A stretch of DNA of 64,000 nt from Onchidella celtica (Eukaryota; Mollusca; Gastropoda; Systellommatophora; Onchidiidae), in NCBI GenBank assembly GCA_963931925.1, contig OZ007573.1, positions 41,447,998 through 41,511,997 of the forward strand, written 5' to 3'. This document shows positions 1 to 12,558 of this stretch, piece after piece. The position numbers and the translations under genes were made by a program. The notes beneath the pieces were generated by a model, which was not told where the DNA came from, searched no databases, and worked only from the letters and a program-made list of their open reading frames with translations. The stretch's first letter is position 1, and every line of letters starts with the position of its first letter.

Positions 1-162
1 CTAATTTCAAAATGTATAAGTGTCATTCCAATCGGTTACAAACTTTCGAGAAATGTGTTTGTGACGTAAAGATTTAGCCCTTTCCCCAACCAAATTTCAA
101 TCCTCGTTTTCTGGAAAAGGCAAAAATGTACATACAACAATATGGCAAACACCCGACGATAT
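1..162 (-). repeat. Family A TIR repeat, copy 1 (cut by window edge)
   Basis: The reverse complement matches the copies at 17458-17702 and 44997-45241 (shared blocks such as TTGGAATGACACTT and GCAAATAC/GCAAACAC). The right end here, reading TGGCAAACACCCGACGATAT on the plus strand, is one terminal inverted repeat. The other end lies outside the window. Non-coding. Confidence 0.7.
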
Positions 163-560
163 TATGAGTGGTCATTGATGAATTGTTATACGTGCATTTG
201 TCATGGGTGTCACGATGCCAATGAATGTCTGTATGTCAGGGGTTGTAGTGGTGGGGGAAAAAAGAGTAGCCTTCTGTGGTCTTTGAACATAGTTCTGAAA
301 GCAAAATAATATGTAACACCCCAGGACCCTGTTCTCAGTAGTTGGAATGTTTTGTAACTTTTTATGAGATAATTATTGTTCCCCACTGAATCTACCAAAA
401 TTTATCACGTTCTGGTGGCAAAGTTTTTTGGTAAAGACGGGATTGGCCAAAAAAAGAAAAAATTTTTTTTAGAAGAGATGAAAAAAATGTGTGGCACTGC
501 GCCCTGCTTTTGACTTTGTTCAACTAACATTTGGTGATGGCAAAAAGAAAGTGTTTGTCA

Positions 561-595
<35 letters not shown>

Positions 596-823
596 GAAAG
601 TAGAAAGACAGAGCACATTTCATCCTGTAAAATGATGTTAAAAAGTGAATTGATCTAAATTGTCACGTGCGATCTTTTTCTGTACTACGCCAGAATTATT
701 TGTGGTTTTTGCCTTCGTTTGACAGTGGCATAAAACACTTTTTTGCCTGTGTTTACATGTCCACAGCATCCGTTGGGCTCCGCTCCTCACCGCTATAGAG
801 GTGTCAAGGTTAATACTATAATT
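163..823. other. Intergenic or intronic, no gene seen
   Basis: AT-rich sequence with short A/T runs and a (TAA)n microsatellite at about 562-594. The ORFs here are short, have no recognisable motif and are not credible. A repeat core at 360-427 is listed separately. Confidence 0.6.
360..427 (+). repeat. Short dispersed repeat with 31-bp identical core, copy 1
   Basis: Positions 396-426 are identical over 31 bp to 7777-7807. The 35 bp upstream (TTTTATGAGA, then CACTG) is recognisably similar in both places. Function unknown. Confidence 0.6.
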
Positions 824-1305
824 GTCGTGCTGGGTCACGACTTGAAAAGACTTGTTTTTTTTTCACGGTCTCGTTGATTATAACCAGCGTAAATGTCCTT
901 GAACTGTTCTCGTGAACAGTTTGTTTTTGTAACGCTTTTTCTTAGAGATGGAAAGAAAGTGGGGCAAGATAGAATAAATGGATAAGTTAGGAGTGACAGT
1001 GCAATTCTCGACCCCGTGATTTTGATGAACTCTTACAAGGGAAGAGAAGGGGTGAATAAGGATAGATAGTTTAAGACGCTTAGTCGCGTTCAGAAATTCG
1101 TACATAAAACGTAGAAAGCACGAGGGTTTAGAGATTTTAGTAATGGTTTTGACATTTTAATTTGACCTTGTCTGTTTCTAGTACAAGGCCGTGACCGACT
1201 TCCATGTAGATCTATTAATACTGCGAGCTGAGCTCGAATGGATGCACCAATCAAATCTAGGCATTTGGACGGTAATTTGCAGCTGGCCGCACAGTATATA
1301 AGCGT
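824..1305 (+). repeat. Family B, about 480-bp dispersed repeat, copy 1, with CCAAT/TATA-like motifs
   Basis: Aligns over its length with 25783-26256 on the same strand. Shared blocks include GATTATAACCAGCGTAA, TGTTCTCGTGAACAGTTTGT and TCTCGACCCCGTGATTTTGA. Near the right end is CCAAT (1247-1251), then TATATAA (1295-1301). The second copy has CCAAT and TATTTAAA at nearly the same spacing, about 47 bp. Homology ends just past the TATA-like motif. This looks like a promoter-bearing repeat end (LTR, 5' UTR or duplicated promoter); no adjacent coding region is visible. Confidence 0.6.
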
Positions 1306-3654
1306 AGCCATTCCTATGTTCATCACTCCATACAGAAAATTCCATCTGTGCAGGCGTCGGCGTGATTCTGCCAGAAGAATCAGAAGACTGTTGTTTATAT
1401 GTCTATGTCCATTATAGGCATTGAGATGAAGCCATGTGCTCGATTATGATATACCCACTGCTGTTGTCTACTGTTCCCTGATTCCTTATCAGGGACCAAG
1501 TGTAAGTGTTTGTCTGTTGATGATTCAACAATGAACGAGGAGCTGAACGTAATTTTTCCAGTAGGACAGGATTGCCGCACATGCTAGAAGTGCTACCCAA
1601 GAATGCAAGACAAAGATGTATATTAACTTGCAACTAGATCTAGTATGAATGTTCGGCATACACAACTGTGAATTGGAATTGATTTGTCTGGATGAGGCTG
1701 GGGATTGCCAGCCCATCCTAGAGTAGATCTAACTTAACTACGTCAGTTTGTATTGACGAGCTTGATCCATTATAAGCGGTAGGCACAAATAGTTGAGATG
1801 ACGTTGTCGCCAGAGACATTAGTATATTGCTTGATAGATAGTAGGCAGACTATATTTGAGAGATAGATAATTAATACTTGAATTGTTAGTGAGTCAGAAT
1901 GATCTTAATCTTATAGGAATCTAGAGGAGACTTCTAGTGACATATTATTGAATTTTCATTTGATGCTGCTGATGTTGTCTTTTTAGTATGTAAGAGATCT
2001 AGACAAAATTGTTAGGAAAGTTAAAGTAATTAAATTTGTGGCCCTGCAGGTCTGTTCATAAAACTTATTCAGATTGTTATTAGTGTGTGGCATGGTACGA
2101 AAGAGTAATTCATAAATACCTCTCGATTTTAAAATGCAGTCATAAAACCAATAACCCATAACACCCACTCTGTAACACTATCACCCAGTACCAGACCCGT
2201 AACAAGAGGCATAGCGAGTTTTTCACGTTTTTCATACATTTTCCTTAAAAATAGCGGAGCGGATGCTGTGGACAAGAGCAGTAAAAGATCCGTTTTGTAA
2301 AGTTTCAGAATATTTAGAAAACAGCAAATCCATGTCTGTTACTATGTTAGATTGGTAACCCTAGCCGTCCCGCTCAAGATAAATCTAGCAAGTTTTCCAT
2401 GTACCAAGTGTCACATCTCAGTACAGTCTAGACTATGGTCGACTTGTGACACCAAGCTCAACCGTATAATTATCTAGATCGAGGCTACATTAAAACGGCA
2501 TTTGGCTTCGATGCAATTACTGTTAAACCGCCGTTTCACGTAGAAATATACAGATGTGATTACGTTGGTTTTCGACTACCAATGTGTAAAGTGAGGTCAA
2601 GGACGCAATTTCCGGTCACACTTTTCGGTTCTATCCGATGAAAATGCGTCTCTGTTTTTGCGACTCCAAAAGAATTTAATATAAATAACAGAAGAGATTG
2701 ATTTTTGTTCAAAATGAATGTGTTCACGCAACACCTCGTCAAAAATTGATGCAGTACATCAGTGTTTCACAATTTTTGATGGCGTAGTCGCGAAGTTTTA
2801 GCTGCTTACAGGTTCACCCTCTAGCTCCATTGTAGTTAGATTATGGTAATAAAATTCAGAAGATGGGTGACTGCGCGTTGGCATTCCGAGACCACAAGTC
2901 AGAGATTTGCCAGAATCGGGTGGTTGCATTCGTCGTCACAGAACTTGTGCTCCTACGAAATTTTGAATTTTATTTCATTTTTCGCCGGAAGTTCCAAGGC
3001 CATAATATCAGTTCTTCTTTATAGATTACAGCCAGGCTTTGCGAGTGCGCATGGTCAGCCGCCGTGCCAAAACACAAATCTTTTTTCCAAATTTGCATTC
3101 TCAGCTGCCGTGCCGTGCGCTGGGCTACAGAGATGCCGTGCAAAAGAGGCATCAATATATGCCATGTCTTATGTATGCATTTTGTGTGCTGCGTGTCGAA
3201 TTTACATGAAGGTGAAATGGAGTCTCACTGCAGTTTGAACTGGTTTTGTTGATTGTGAATGCAGGAATTCATGTCTGTGTAGATCAGAAGGCGTCAGGTC
3301 ACTGTAAACTCTGAGAAACTGGGCCTGGTACCTGGCCGGGCCCAGAAGCATATCGACCTTCCTTGTCCCCCGTTTGTCTTCTGGTTTTGCAGCGTAAGAA
3401 ACTCCGTTCTGTAATCTCTTCGCACTGGAACGGTTAGAAAACAGGATACGGAGTATGTTGAAGAGGTCGCAATGGTGTATCACACAACCTTGCACCGTGT
3501 GCACTAAGATTATTGTTAACTGGGATTGTTCAAACATTACATTGTCATGTCTTTTTGGAGCTGTAGGAATCACGTTGTAACTTGTTGTTGCTAGGCTCAG
3601 AATGATTGACGGGCAGCGGTTTGCTGATGGTTGTGGCTGTCGGTGCTGTGGTTA
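1306..3654. other. No gene seen; contains two old repeat fragments
   Basis: No ORF with recognisable domains. 2535-2670 is a diverged relative of 10425-10550 (shared ACCAATGTGTAAA, and AATTTCC followed by GTCA). 2930-3085 shares TTTTGAATTTTATTTC and GCCGCCGTGCCAAAA with 33178-33570. The 123-131 aa ORFs here overlap on both strands and show no motif, so I do not call them. Confidence 0.5.
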
Positions 3655-4660
3655 TGGGATCTCTCTGTCTGTCTGTCTGTCTGTCTCTGTCTCTTTCTGT
3701 CTCTGTTTGTCTGTCTGTCGCTGTCTCTCCTCTCTCTGTCTGTCTCTGAATGTCTGTCTGTCTGTCTGTCGATGTGTGTCTCTCTCTGCTCTCTGTGTAT
3801 CTCTCTGTCTCTATCTGTCTCTCTCTCTCTGACTCTCTCCCTGTCTATCTCTGTGTCTCTATCTGTATCTCTCTTTTTCTCTCTGTCTCGCTCTGTATCA
3901 ATGTCTACCTCTGTCTTTCTCTCTGTCTGTATCTCTCTTTTTCTCTCTGTCTCGCTCTGTATCTGACTCTGTGTCTCTCTCTCTATCTGTATCTCTCTTT
4001 TTCTCTCTGTCTTTCTCTGTATCAATGTCTACCTCTGTCTTTCTCTCTGTCTTTCTCTGTATCAATGTCTACCTCTGTCTTTCTCTCTGTCTTTCTCTGT
4101 ATCAATGTCTACCTCTGTTTTTCTCTCTGTCTTTCTCTGTATCAATGTCTACCTCTGTCTTTCTCTCTGTCTTTCTCTGTATCAATGTCTACCTCTGTCT
4201 TTCTCTCTGTCTTTCTCTGTATCAATGTCTAACTCTGTCTTTCTCTCTGTCTTTCTCTGTATCAATGTCTACCTCTGTCTTTCTCTCTGTCTTTCTCTGT
4301 ATCAATGTCTACCTCTGTTTTTCTCTCTGTCTTTCTCTGTATCAATGTCTACCTCTGTTTTTCTCTCTGTCTTTCTCTGTATCAATGTCTACCTCTGTTT
4401 TTCTCTCTGTCTTTCTCTGTATCAATGTCTACCTCTGTCTTTCTCTCTGTCTGTATCTCTCTTTTTCTCTCTGTCTCTCTCTGTATCAATGTCTACCTCT
4501 GTCTTTCTCTCTGTCTGTATCTCTCTTTTTCTCTCTGTCCCTCTCTCACTCTGTATCTGTCTCCCCCCACCCCTCCACTGTGTGTCTCTTCTTTTTGTCT
4601 CCACCTCTGTCTGTCTCTCTTCCTTTTCCTCTCCACCCCTCTCTCTTTCTCTCTCTCTTT
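3655..4660 (+). repeat. CT/GT-rich satellite with a 40-bp minisatellite core
   Basis: Pyrimidine-rich simple sequence (TCTG and TCTC steps). Between about 4008 and 4500 it is a regular tandem array with a 40-bp unit containing CTGTATCAATGTCTACCTCT, about 11-12 copies. Because 40 is not divisible by 3, every frame is open, which creates spurious ORFs of up to 340 codons made of Leu/Ser/Val/Cys repeats. Not a gene. Confidence 0.9.
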
Positions 4661-5710
4661 AAACGTAAAATCGTTGATTTGCTTTCCTTGCATCAGAGCA
4701 CAGAACATTATTATTATTTCAGCCGCCTCCCCCCCCCCCCCCGTCTTCCCCCGTCTTCCAGGAGTCGTTATCTTCGAATATTGAGACCTCTCTCTCTCTC
4801 TCTCTCTCTACTGGCAAGATTTCTTCTCCAGTGTTTCTTCTTTTTCCTATCATTTCTCCGCCCCATAACCATCACCAGCGAAAGCGACATGGACAATAGA
4901 AATATCACACGTTGGGCTCTACCTGTGGCTGGAAAAACAAGGGCAGGAAGGGAAGGTGCTATTATTTGTGAATACCATAGTGTTTGTCATTAGATAAACG
5001 TATGCAGTATCTATTTACTGAAGTCCACCAATCTAAAGTAAACAGTGTGACAGCTCTTCAAGGTCAAGGTCATCCAGTTATCTGATGAATCACCTGGTGA
5101 GAGAGGACAGTTATACATTTGTTATGGCGGAAGTTAGCGGGTCAAGTCCACTGGAGACCAAAGTGTCAAGGAAAGAATCTTATAACTACATGAAATTATA
5201 CTTTGTTTCAAGTTCAGGGATAAAGTGCCTTTGGGAGGGATATTATCAGCTGCAGGGCAGACAACATGGCTGACTCCAGAAAATGAGCCGTAAATTGAAA
5301 CTTTAGACAAAGAATTTCTTAGCAACAAACTCTAAGCGGCAGTAAGAATACAGAAGAAGGCGGCGTTGTGTGTGTGCGTGTGTTTGAAGGGGTGGTGGGG
5401 GGGGGGGGGTGTGTGCCTACTTTCGAAAATTGCTAACACTGTAACTGTTATTTTAATGACAAAATACTTAATCGGCTTTTCCAGTACAAAGTACGAGGAT
5501 TACAGAACAGTTTGTTGTTTGTTGACAATGCCCACAAAAAGCATTCAGTAGGTCTTAATACACTAAGTCTTTTTAAAATATAAATGAAACGGATTTTCTC
5601 TAGTACGCAGGGTGAATTACCGATTGGCGCTTTTCGAAGCGTCATCTTTTGGGTTACGCAGAGATTAGCTTGGAATCTAATATTTTAGAGTGAAGATTGA
5701 GCATTAAGAG
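4661..5710. other. No gene seen
   Basis: Contains a poly-C run (about 4731-4742), a short (CT)n and a GT/G-run block at 5366-5412. No recognisable coding or RNA gene. Confidence 0.5.
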
Positions 5711-5850
5711 AGTTTCAGTTCGAATTTGGAGAAAGCCCGTCGACACGATATTAGCCACAGTGTGCTAGGAAGAAGCAAAACGACAGACAGAATAGAACAG
5801 AATGATAGGACAGACACAGACCCTACAGAAGCGCCCGCCAACCATCCGCA
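5711..5850 (+). repeat. Family C dispersed repeat, copy 1
   Basis: About 140 bp. Shared words across copies: TTCGAATTTGGAG, GTCGACACGATA, TGTGCTAGGAAGAAGC, CAGAATGATAGGACAGA, CCAACCATCCGC. Related copies: 14300-14440, 18200-18346, 38935-39080 (minus), and partial ones at 36562-36650 and 45893-45990 (minus). No terminal inverted repeat or poly(A) tail was recognised. The class is unknown; SINE-like or MITE-like are both possible. Confidence 0.65.
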
Positions 5851-6576
5851 CACTAACAGGGAAAAGAAGCACAGTAGTAGTTGTGATGGCCAATCACTTT
5901 GTTAAAATGTCTACGGATTTTTCATCGGATTGTCCAAACCTTTGCAAAATACAGTTAATTTGTCCTAACATAATACGCCGTCATATAATTCTGAAGTGAA
6001 TGTTACTGCTGACTGCTGTTACGTACGCTGTCGTCACATTGTCTGAGTGTTGCCCTCGGCTCTATCTAAGCTAAAATGAAAACATTCAAGCAAAGTCCCT
6101 CGGAAGTCCCAGCAGCGAGCAACCAACTGTTGTACACAGACTAAAGCAAAGGCTTTGGGGGGAAGAAGGGGGAGACTTCAACTCCTCCTCCATGGAGTGG
6201 AGGACTCCAGCAAGTCATTCAGGTGTGCCCACTGAGATATTCACTCATCCGTTTAAAACTATTTACCTCAGAGGTGTCTCTCCCGTAGCGTTGAGCGCAA
6301 ACTAGCTTTCGGCTACTGTGGACATTTTTTCACCCGGATGTCGATACTTTTGGTAAATTGTGGGTGTCGATACTGGGCACTGTCTTTGTTGTTGTTGCTG
6401 GTGCTGCTTCTGCTGCAGCTGTTGTTTAGACTATGTTGTTTTAAAAGTGTTTGACCGCACTTTATCTGTTCGTCAGTATCAGAAGTTTAGGACGCCGTAG
6501 TTTGTCCTCGTTAGATTTCTGTGAAAATAGACTTTTGAAGAGTTGAAATACATCGTGCCTGCAGAGAGAGAGAGAG

Positions 6577-6612
<36 letters not shown>

Positions 6613-6947
6613 CTTTCAAATAAAATTGGGTCAGCTGGCCCTCTATGATGGGAAATAACATGAAGAAAAAATGAGGGATGTATGGACATAAGTGAATTTA
6701 CCGTATTGTATATCCCATTTGATTAGTGTGGTCAAGGAAGAAAAGGTACGTCAAACTGGCGTTTAAAACATAATACAGTAGAAAAGCCAGAACTGCAAAA
6801 TGTTAATAGACACAGCAGGATGACTTACGAAGCTAATATAGGAATTTCAGTAACTGCATCTCTGCTTAAACATACTACAAGTTTGGCACCATTGGTTGTT
6901 CATAACTGTGCTTTCCAGTGCAAAATACTGACAGAATCTGCACTGAT
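5851..6947. other. No gene seen
   Basis: Ordinary non-coding sequence with a GA/GATA microsatellite at about 6564-6612. Confidence 0.5.
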
Positions 6948-7064
6948 TTTGTCTGGGATACACCATTCACTGTCTATTGGAATACGCCATACACTATCTA
7001 GTGGGATATGCCATACACTCTTTACTAGTGGGATACGCCATACACTGTCTGGTGGAAGATGACA
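6948..7064 (+). repeat. Minisatellite, about 29-33 bp unit, 4 copies
   Basis: Four imperfect copies of a unit containing GGGATACGCCATACACT, with variants GGGATACACCATTCACT, GGAATACGCCATACACT and GGGATATGCCATACACT. The ORFs through it are a consequence of the repeat. Confidence 0.75.
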
Positions 7065-8711
7065 GGTCATATTTCTGTACGTCATTCTTATTCTTTCTCC
7101 TTCTCTCCACTTTATATCCCATGGAAATTGAGAGACTGAATGAATGAAGTAGAGGGGAAAAAAACCAGCGAATGCAGGGTTGAGCGTGTAAATGGATGGA
7201 TATCACACAGTGTGAGGGTCACCCTCCTGCTGAATATAACAATGTCTGTGTTAATGCATCAGTTGAATTTGAGTCCAGTGATATGCAAAACGGGAATCGA
7301 TAATTTAAATACATGCATTAAAATGGCCCACCGTTCTGACCGAAAGTAGTTGAGGGGAAGGGGCGATAGTGGTTGTGGTGGTTGGCAGGAGTGGTGTATC
7401 AACCTAGCGTACCAGGACATGGATGGATGGGGAGAGGCCAAGTGGGGAGGGGAGGGAGAGGAGTTACGCTTGTTTACGCACTAACTTGTCACATCGTCCA
7501 TGCTAAAGCGCTGGAGTACGGACGATAGAGCGACAGACTGTGTGGAAATTGGACGTATTCGAACTACGGGTTTCCCTGCATAGTTAGTTGGTCAAGACTG
7601 GGATTCATTTCATTGCAATGTGTTGTTTTTTTTTTACTGATAAACTGATCGCATTGTCGAGTTGTTGACATGCCAGGCTGCAAACAAAACCGGAGCTGTA
7701 GGTCGAGTGTTCTGCGAACAAAAATTTGTGAGATCAGTTATATATTTTATGAGAACTTTCTTTCACTGTGTGGATGCAAAATTTATCACGTTCTGGTGGC
7801 AAAGTTTGAAGGATGGCCATTAAATATTAATTATTATCATTATTTGTATGTGATGAAAGTTCCGTCTTTCTGCGATGCATAACGTGTTGGGCCTAAATGC
7901 CTGGGATACTTTTTATTGTTTTTGTTTTTGTTAATGAATGTAAACAGTAGCGTCGCTTGTCGGGAATGTAGATGCGTCTTGATAGTAATGGGAGAAGGCT
8001 TGAACTGTTGTGTTACTGTAGCTGAAGGTTTTGTATTTTGCAGGGCCCCCAGAAGATATTTTCTTCCTTACATGAATAGAATGTGCCAGGTGTCATGTAA
8101 CAGTGGAGTATTATCCTTGTGTCTGATAGTAGCTTGTGGGTGCAGATACGTGGAAAAATGCAATCCCATGACGAAACGCGCGTAATTAGACTGAATGAAA
8201 AGGGGTTTACGGTGTCGAGCTAAAAGAGTGTTGTCTTTGTAATTGTTCCCTTTGTTTTAGAGCTATTTCTTTTTATCAGGTGAAGACTGTATTGTACATG
8301 GCTTTTGTTTCTTGTATTGCAGTGGAAATTGCATGTGCACACTTTTAAACTTTCAATGAAAGGCTCCGTTGTAGACTAATAGTATAACTTTTAATGGAGG
8401 TTGAGCATGAACTATTTCTGAGATGAACCTGCATTGAAATATTAAAAGGTTCTGCCTTGTAGTTTGTTTGTTTGTTCGTTCAAAAAGTTGTTTTTCTAAA
8501 GTTTGTCGCAATGTGAACTCACCTCAGTTTGATGAGATTTGTTTTAGTAAATTTTAGACTTTTATTCCACGCTTTTCTGTTCTGTGTGTCTTACGACTGT
8601 AGTTTGTGGTTAGAATGTTGCGAGGGATTAATTACAAATTACAAATTGCAAAAGCCAAATAGAGAAAATACTGAGTTGTTCTTCCACTGTTCAGCAATGG
8701 CTTAAAATGTA

Positions 8712-8744
<33 letters not shown>

Positions 8745-8759
8745 AACAGCCCTGTGGTA
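7065..8759. other. No gene seen; includes second copy of the 31-bp core repeat
   Basis: 7748-7808 carries the repeat also seen at 360-427. 8647-8720 resembles 47840-47905 (AGAGAAAATACTGAGTTGT and CAGCAATGGCTTA shared). An A-rich run lies at 8709-8747. No credible CDS. Confidence 0.5.
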
Positions 8760-9285
8760 AACATGCTAAATAATGTACTGATGCTGTAGTCCTGTTCCTG
8801 GGGTATGATCACCAGATTACCATGGTATTACCAATGACCTTATATAATATCCCGAGACAGACCAAGTACAGCCAGGGGCATGGAGATATCAGACAGACAA
8901 TATTGAGGACTCTCTCTCAGGTGCCTTGCCGGGTGGCTTGGGCGATCATGGACCTCCAACCCTGTCTGTAGTTTGTCTCTTTCAGCATTTCCGATGGTTT
9001 TCTGATGTTCATCCATTCTGTCAGGCTGTCCAGCATTTTTTCCCTCGGTCTTCCCCTGCCTCTTCTTCCATCAAGCCTTCCTGTTGTCACCAAATTCTCG
9101 AGTTGATTTTTTCCCATGATGTGTCCAATGAACTTTGCTTGCCTTTTGCGTATCTTTGTCATTAATTGTCTAGTGTGTTGTGCTTCTCTCAGGACTTCTT
9201 CATTTGTTTTTTCTCGCTGTCCATCGTATTCTTAACATTCTTCTTAGGAACCACATCTCTAGGGCAGGATTTTATAGAAAGCTAT
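8760..9285 (-). mobile_element. LINE (RTE-like) 3' remnant, frameshifted
   Basis: The minus strand from about 9270 to 8917 encodes the C-terminal tail typical of endonuclease/reverse-transcriptase LINEs. The pieces seen are ALEMWFLRRMLRIRWT, then after a frameshift near 9210-9225 TNEEVLREAQHTRQL and IRKRQAKFIGHIMGKNQLEN, then GRRGRGRPREKMLDSL, WMNIRKPSEMLKET and WRSMIAQATRQGT before a stop. A conserved-looking 3' UTR (ATACCATGGTAATCTGGTGATCA) follows down to about 8800. The catalytic reverse transcriptase core is absent, so the element is 5'-truncated and dead. Assignment to RTE rests on remembered motif similarity. No target duplication was identified. Confidence 0.75.
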
Positions 9286-12041
9286 AGCTGAACAGTACAG
9301 TGAACACCATTCAATATTTTCTCTATTCTGCTGAGACTACGTAGTATCAAAGAATGTTGGTAGTAATAAAGTATCCGTGGAAGTACCCACACTCCGTAAG
9401 TGGAGGGGGGGGGGGGGTGGGAGTGCTCCTAGAGTTTGAAAAGCGTACATTGCGGGGGTTAAACATTGCCAAAATCGATGGAATGTGTATTAGCGGTGAC
9501 CATTTAGATGGATATTTTACGTTCTGTGGGAGTTCCTTGGTACATGCGTACTCTTGTCTTGCTGTAGTTTTTCCTCTATTGTTTTAATTTATAGCAAGTC
9601 GTTTTTTGTAACCTTGACAAGTTTTTTTTTGTTCTAGCGTGAACAAATTTGCGCGCTTGGTCTCACAGACACGTCCGGTGTCCGACTGACCACTTGAAAC
9701 ACAGATGTGACTCTCACCAATGTTTGGACAGTTCGGTGTCCGGGTTTTGCGTGTTACACGTTTTGAGTGGCAGCTGGACACAAGTGGACGGCTTAGCTCT
9801 GCTTGATTCTGGCCACTCACGCTTTTTTTTAAATCCAGACAAGTCTCGGGTTTTTTGTGTGTGTTTGTGTGTCTGTCTGTCTATTCGTTTGTCCATTCCT
9901 TGGCACAGGCTGACCGTTGGCTTGTTGGTGTGCTGTCTGTACGAACTGAGATCTGCACGAGTGTGTGATCTGAGGGAACTGGCAGTGTGTTAAATGTTGT
10001 GTCTCAGTTCAGCGATTATTTCTGGTGATTTGTGTATGTGACTATTTCCTGTTGAAATGGACGCATTCTCCAACAGAATTGTCGCCACGAATGAAAACCA
10101 CAGCAAGCCAAGGCTACGCGCGCACATGCCTATTATTGTTGCGTTGCAGTTGTGTCGCAGTCTGTTTGTTTGTTTTTTAAAATCTAGGCGAATGAATGGA
10201 GATGAGCACACTTGTGAGACACGGGCACATAGCAAGGACAGGAGACTGAGACACAACTGCAACATGACAGAAAAATCGCCTGCGAGCGCTTAGCCTAAAG
10301 GGTTTATTTGTTGCAGGACACTCTACCTTGTGAATCTGGATTCCAATAGGATATTTTGGTAGAAACACTGGATCTGTCTCGCAGTTATCCTTACTAGTTG
10401 GCCCACTGACTCGGGGAATATTTACATGTGATTTTTAAAGTTGCATTTCTTTCACCAATGTGTAAATTGAAGGCGCAGAACGAAATTTCCTGTCATACTT
10501 TTTAATTCTACTCGAAGAACAGTCGTCTTTTTTTTCCGGCTCAAAATGTGTGACCACTTTCTTCTATTCAACTCAGTTGTGGCTCAAAATCAACGAAAGT
10601 ATTAAACATGTATAGCGATCTTCAAGACTTTTCAAAATGTGCCCACGTACACCTTTACATTATTTCTATGCGTGATAATTATCATATTTTGTAGAAGTTA
10701 AGGCTCCGCGGTTAAAAAGCCTTTCATGATCACACTAGAGGCTTTACTTCCTTTACAGTAAGATACTGTGAACATTTTGTCGGTGACTGGAATTTCCTTG
10801 TTTTCTTCAAGTTTTAATCAGATATCATTTGATTTGTTTTTGGTGTAGCGGTCTCGTTCTGTGTACAGAGCAACGAACAGAATACAGTGTAGGCATACAT
10901 CGGGGGGGGGGGGGGAAGGAGGGGTGAGGGGGGGTCAGGAGGAGGGGACATTAATCCTAGATTTCCTGCAGCTCGGAGCGCATTTTGCATTTTTGCATAG
11001 ACTCGTCCGACTGAGCCATTGAAACGCCCGTGAATATGTGGCGACCTTATTTTGTTCTGTCCCCATTTACTGAAAAACTGGAGACCTTCTAGTGTGTGGA
11101 AGCGTTATTACGACGCTTGTTTAAAATTCGTTGTGGCACTTATCAAGCTGTTTCACAATATCCGATTTGTTCTAACGCCTTATCATAGTACTAAGGCGGC
11201 CAACGTTTGACGTCGAATTTCTTAGTTGTGCAAAAAGTGGAATTGGAACAAACAGGAACTAAAGTCGTGATGTTATTTTGTGACCTAATGACTCGTTTTT
11301 CTGTTTGAATGTTGTTTCTTTGCTCTGACATAAAATGTTTGGTTATTTGTTTCAACTCTATCGTTATTTTGTTTGTTGTTTTTTCTATTCCCAGATTCTT
11401 TCCCTGAGAAAAGATAAGCGTCTGCGAATCAGCATAATTAACCAGAAACAGCAGCCTGTATGTATTGACTAACTGTCAAAGAAAGACAGATAGATAAGAC
11501 TTCTCTGCTTTTAATTTCTGCTGACTTTATGCAACTTACCGAACGCTTAGATGAACTTCGAGCGTTTCTTCAAGAATTCTATACTACTACTTCGTCTTTG
11601 AACGCGTGAATGACTTACAACTTTACATAGCCAGCGACACCCGGGGAATTTATTCAAATTCATTCATTTGTGTCCATTTGAATAAATGTGTTCTCCGGAG
11701 CGCATACACGATGCACAACCACCCGAGTTCGCATAGTTCAATGTAGAAATTTGAACGAGATATTTTCTTTGCCGTTTCTGCAGAGAACGGGATTGAAGCT
11801 TAAAGGTAAGGTTTAAAGTGAGACTGATTGAACACTGAACAGTTCGGGATTTCGCTGTGTGCTGGATGGTTTCCTGTGTGCAAACAAAGTGACCTTTAGC
11901 ATCGGGGAAATAAGATTCTGGGAGACCTGTGCATGCAAGATAGATCGGCAGGGTTTGATGATACAGGGAAACAGTTTCGCTACGACTACTCGTGGTGAGT
12001 CCTATTCGTTGTTTTCATAGCCCTTATTGCTTTAGGGCAGT
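9286..12041. other. No gene seen
   Basis: About 2.7 kb without a credible CDS. It contains G-runs (9405-9418, 10903-10914), an inverted pair at 10144-10164 and 10244-10264 (21 bp, about one mismatch) and a diverged repeat at 10425-10550 related to 2535-2670. Possible host exons too short to recognise cannot be excluded. Confidence 0.45.
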
Positions 12042-12558
12042 CAGTGGTTCTCAACCTTTCTCAAGCAGTCGCCCCCCTTAGACTCCAAACTTTCTTTCAT
12101 CGCCCCCTCCCCTCCCGGCCCCCCCTTCCCATATAATTCCTACTCTTATTCCTACTCTTACCTGACAGACTCTTTTCACAAGAAGACGGACGGACTTCAC
12201 ACAAATTATGATGTTAATTTTTGCAAAGCTTTATCAATGACAACAGGGTAGCTGTGTTGATTATTCATTCTAGCATAGAAAGCATATTACCACTTTATCA
12301 AATGCACTAAAAATTTGAAGGCCTTTTCTGTTCATAAAGCCCATCTATGCGTGCTGCTGAACAAGTCAATGGTTGACCCCTGTGTTTGCCCCCAAATCGT
12401 CCTTCATTCATGGCTGTTTTCGGCCCATGTCGCCACCTTTCATCGTTTTGCCCCCCCCCCTCCGTCGCCATTTTCTTTGTTTTAGCTCCCCCCCCCCTCC
12501 CCCAAGTCAAAATGCCCCCCCCCCACCGGGGCGATATCGCCCACTTTGAGAACCACTG
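12042..12558. mobile_element. hAT-like non-autonomous transposon (CAGTGGTTCTCAA ends)
   Basis: The left end reads CAGTGGTTCTCAACCTTTCT. The right end, as reverse complement, reads CAGTGGTTCTCAAAGTGGGC, giving a 13-bp perfect terminal match. This terminus is characteristic of hAT-superfamily elements. The interior is C-rich (several poly-C runs, about 12450-12525) and has no transposase. The flanking 8-mers (AGGGCAGT and CTGTAGGG) do not match, so the target duplication is lost or the ends are misplaced by a few bases. ORFs inside on both strands are low-complexity and not called. Confidence 0.75.

Noticed and set aside
3202..3573. 123-codon minus-strand ORF
   Set aside because: Overlaps other ORFs on the opposite strand, has no recognisable motif and no supporting splice or start signals.
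3602..4993. Long plus-strand ORFs (up to 340 codons) rich in Leu, Ser, Val and Cys
   Set aside because: They translate the CT/GT satellite and its 40-bp repeat; the same sequence is open in several frames and carries no domain.
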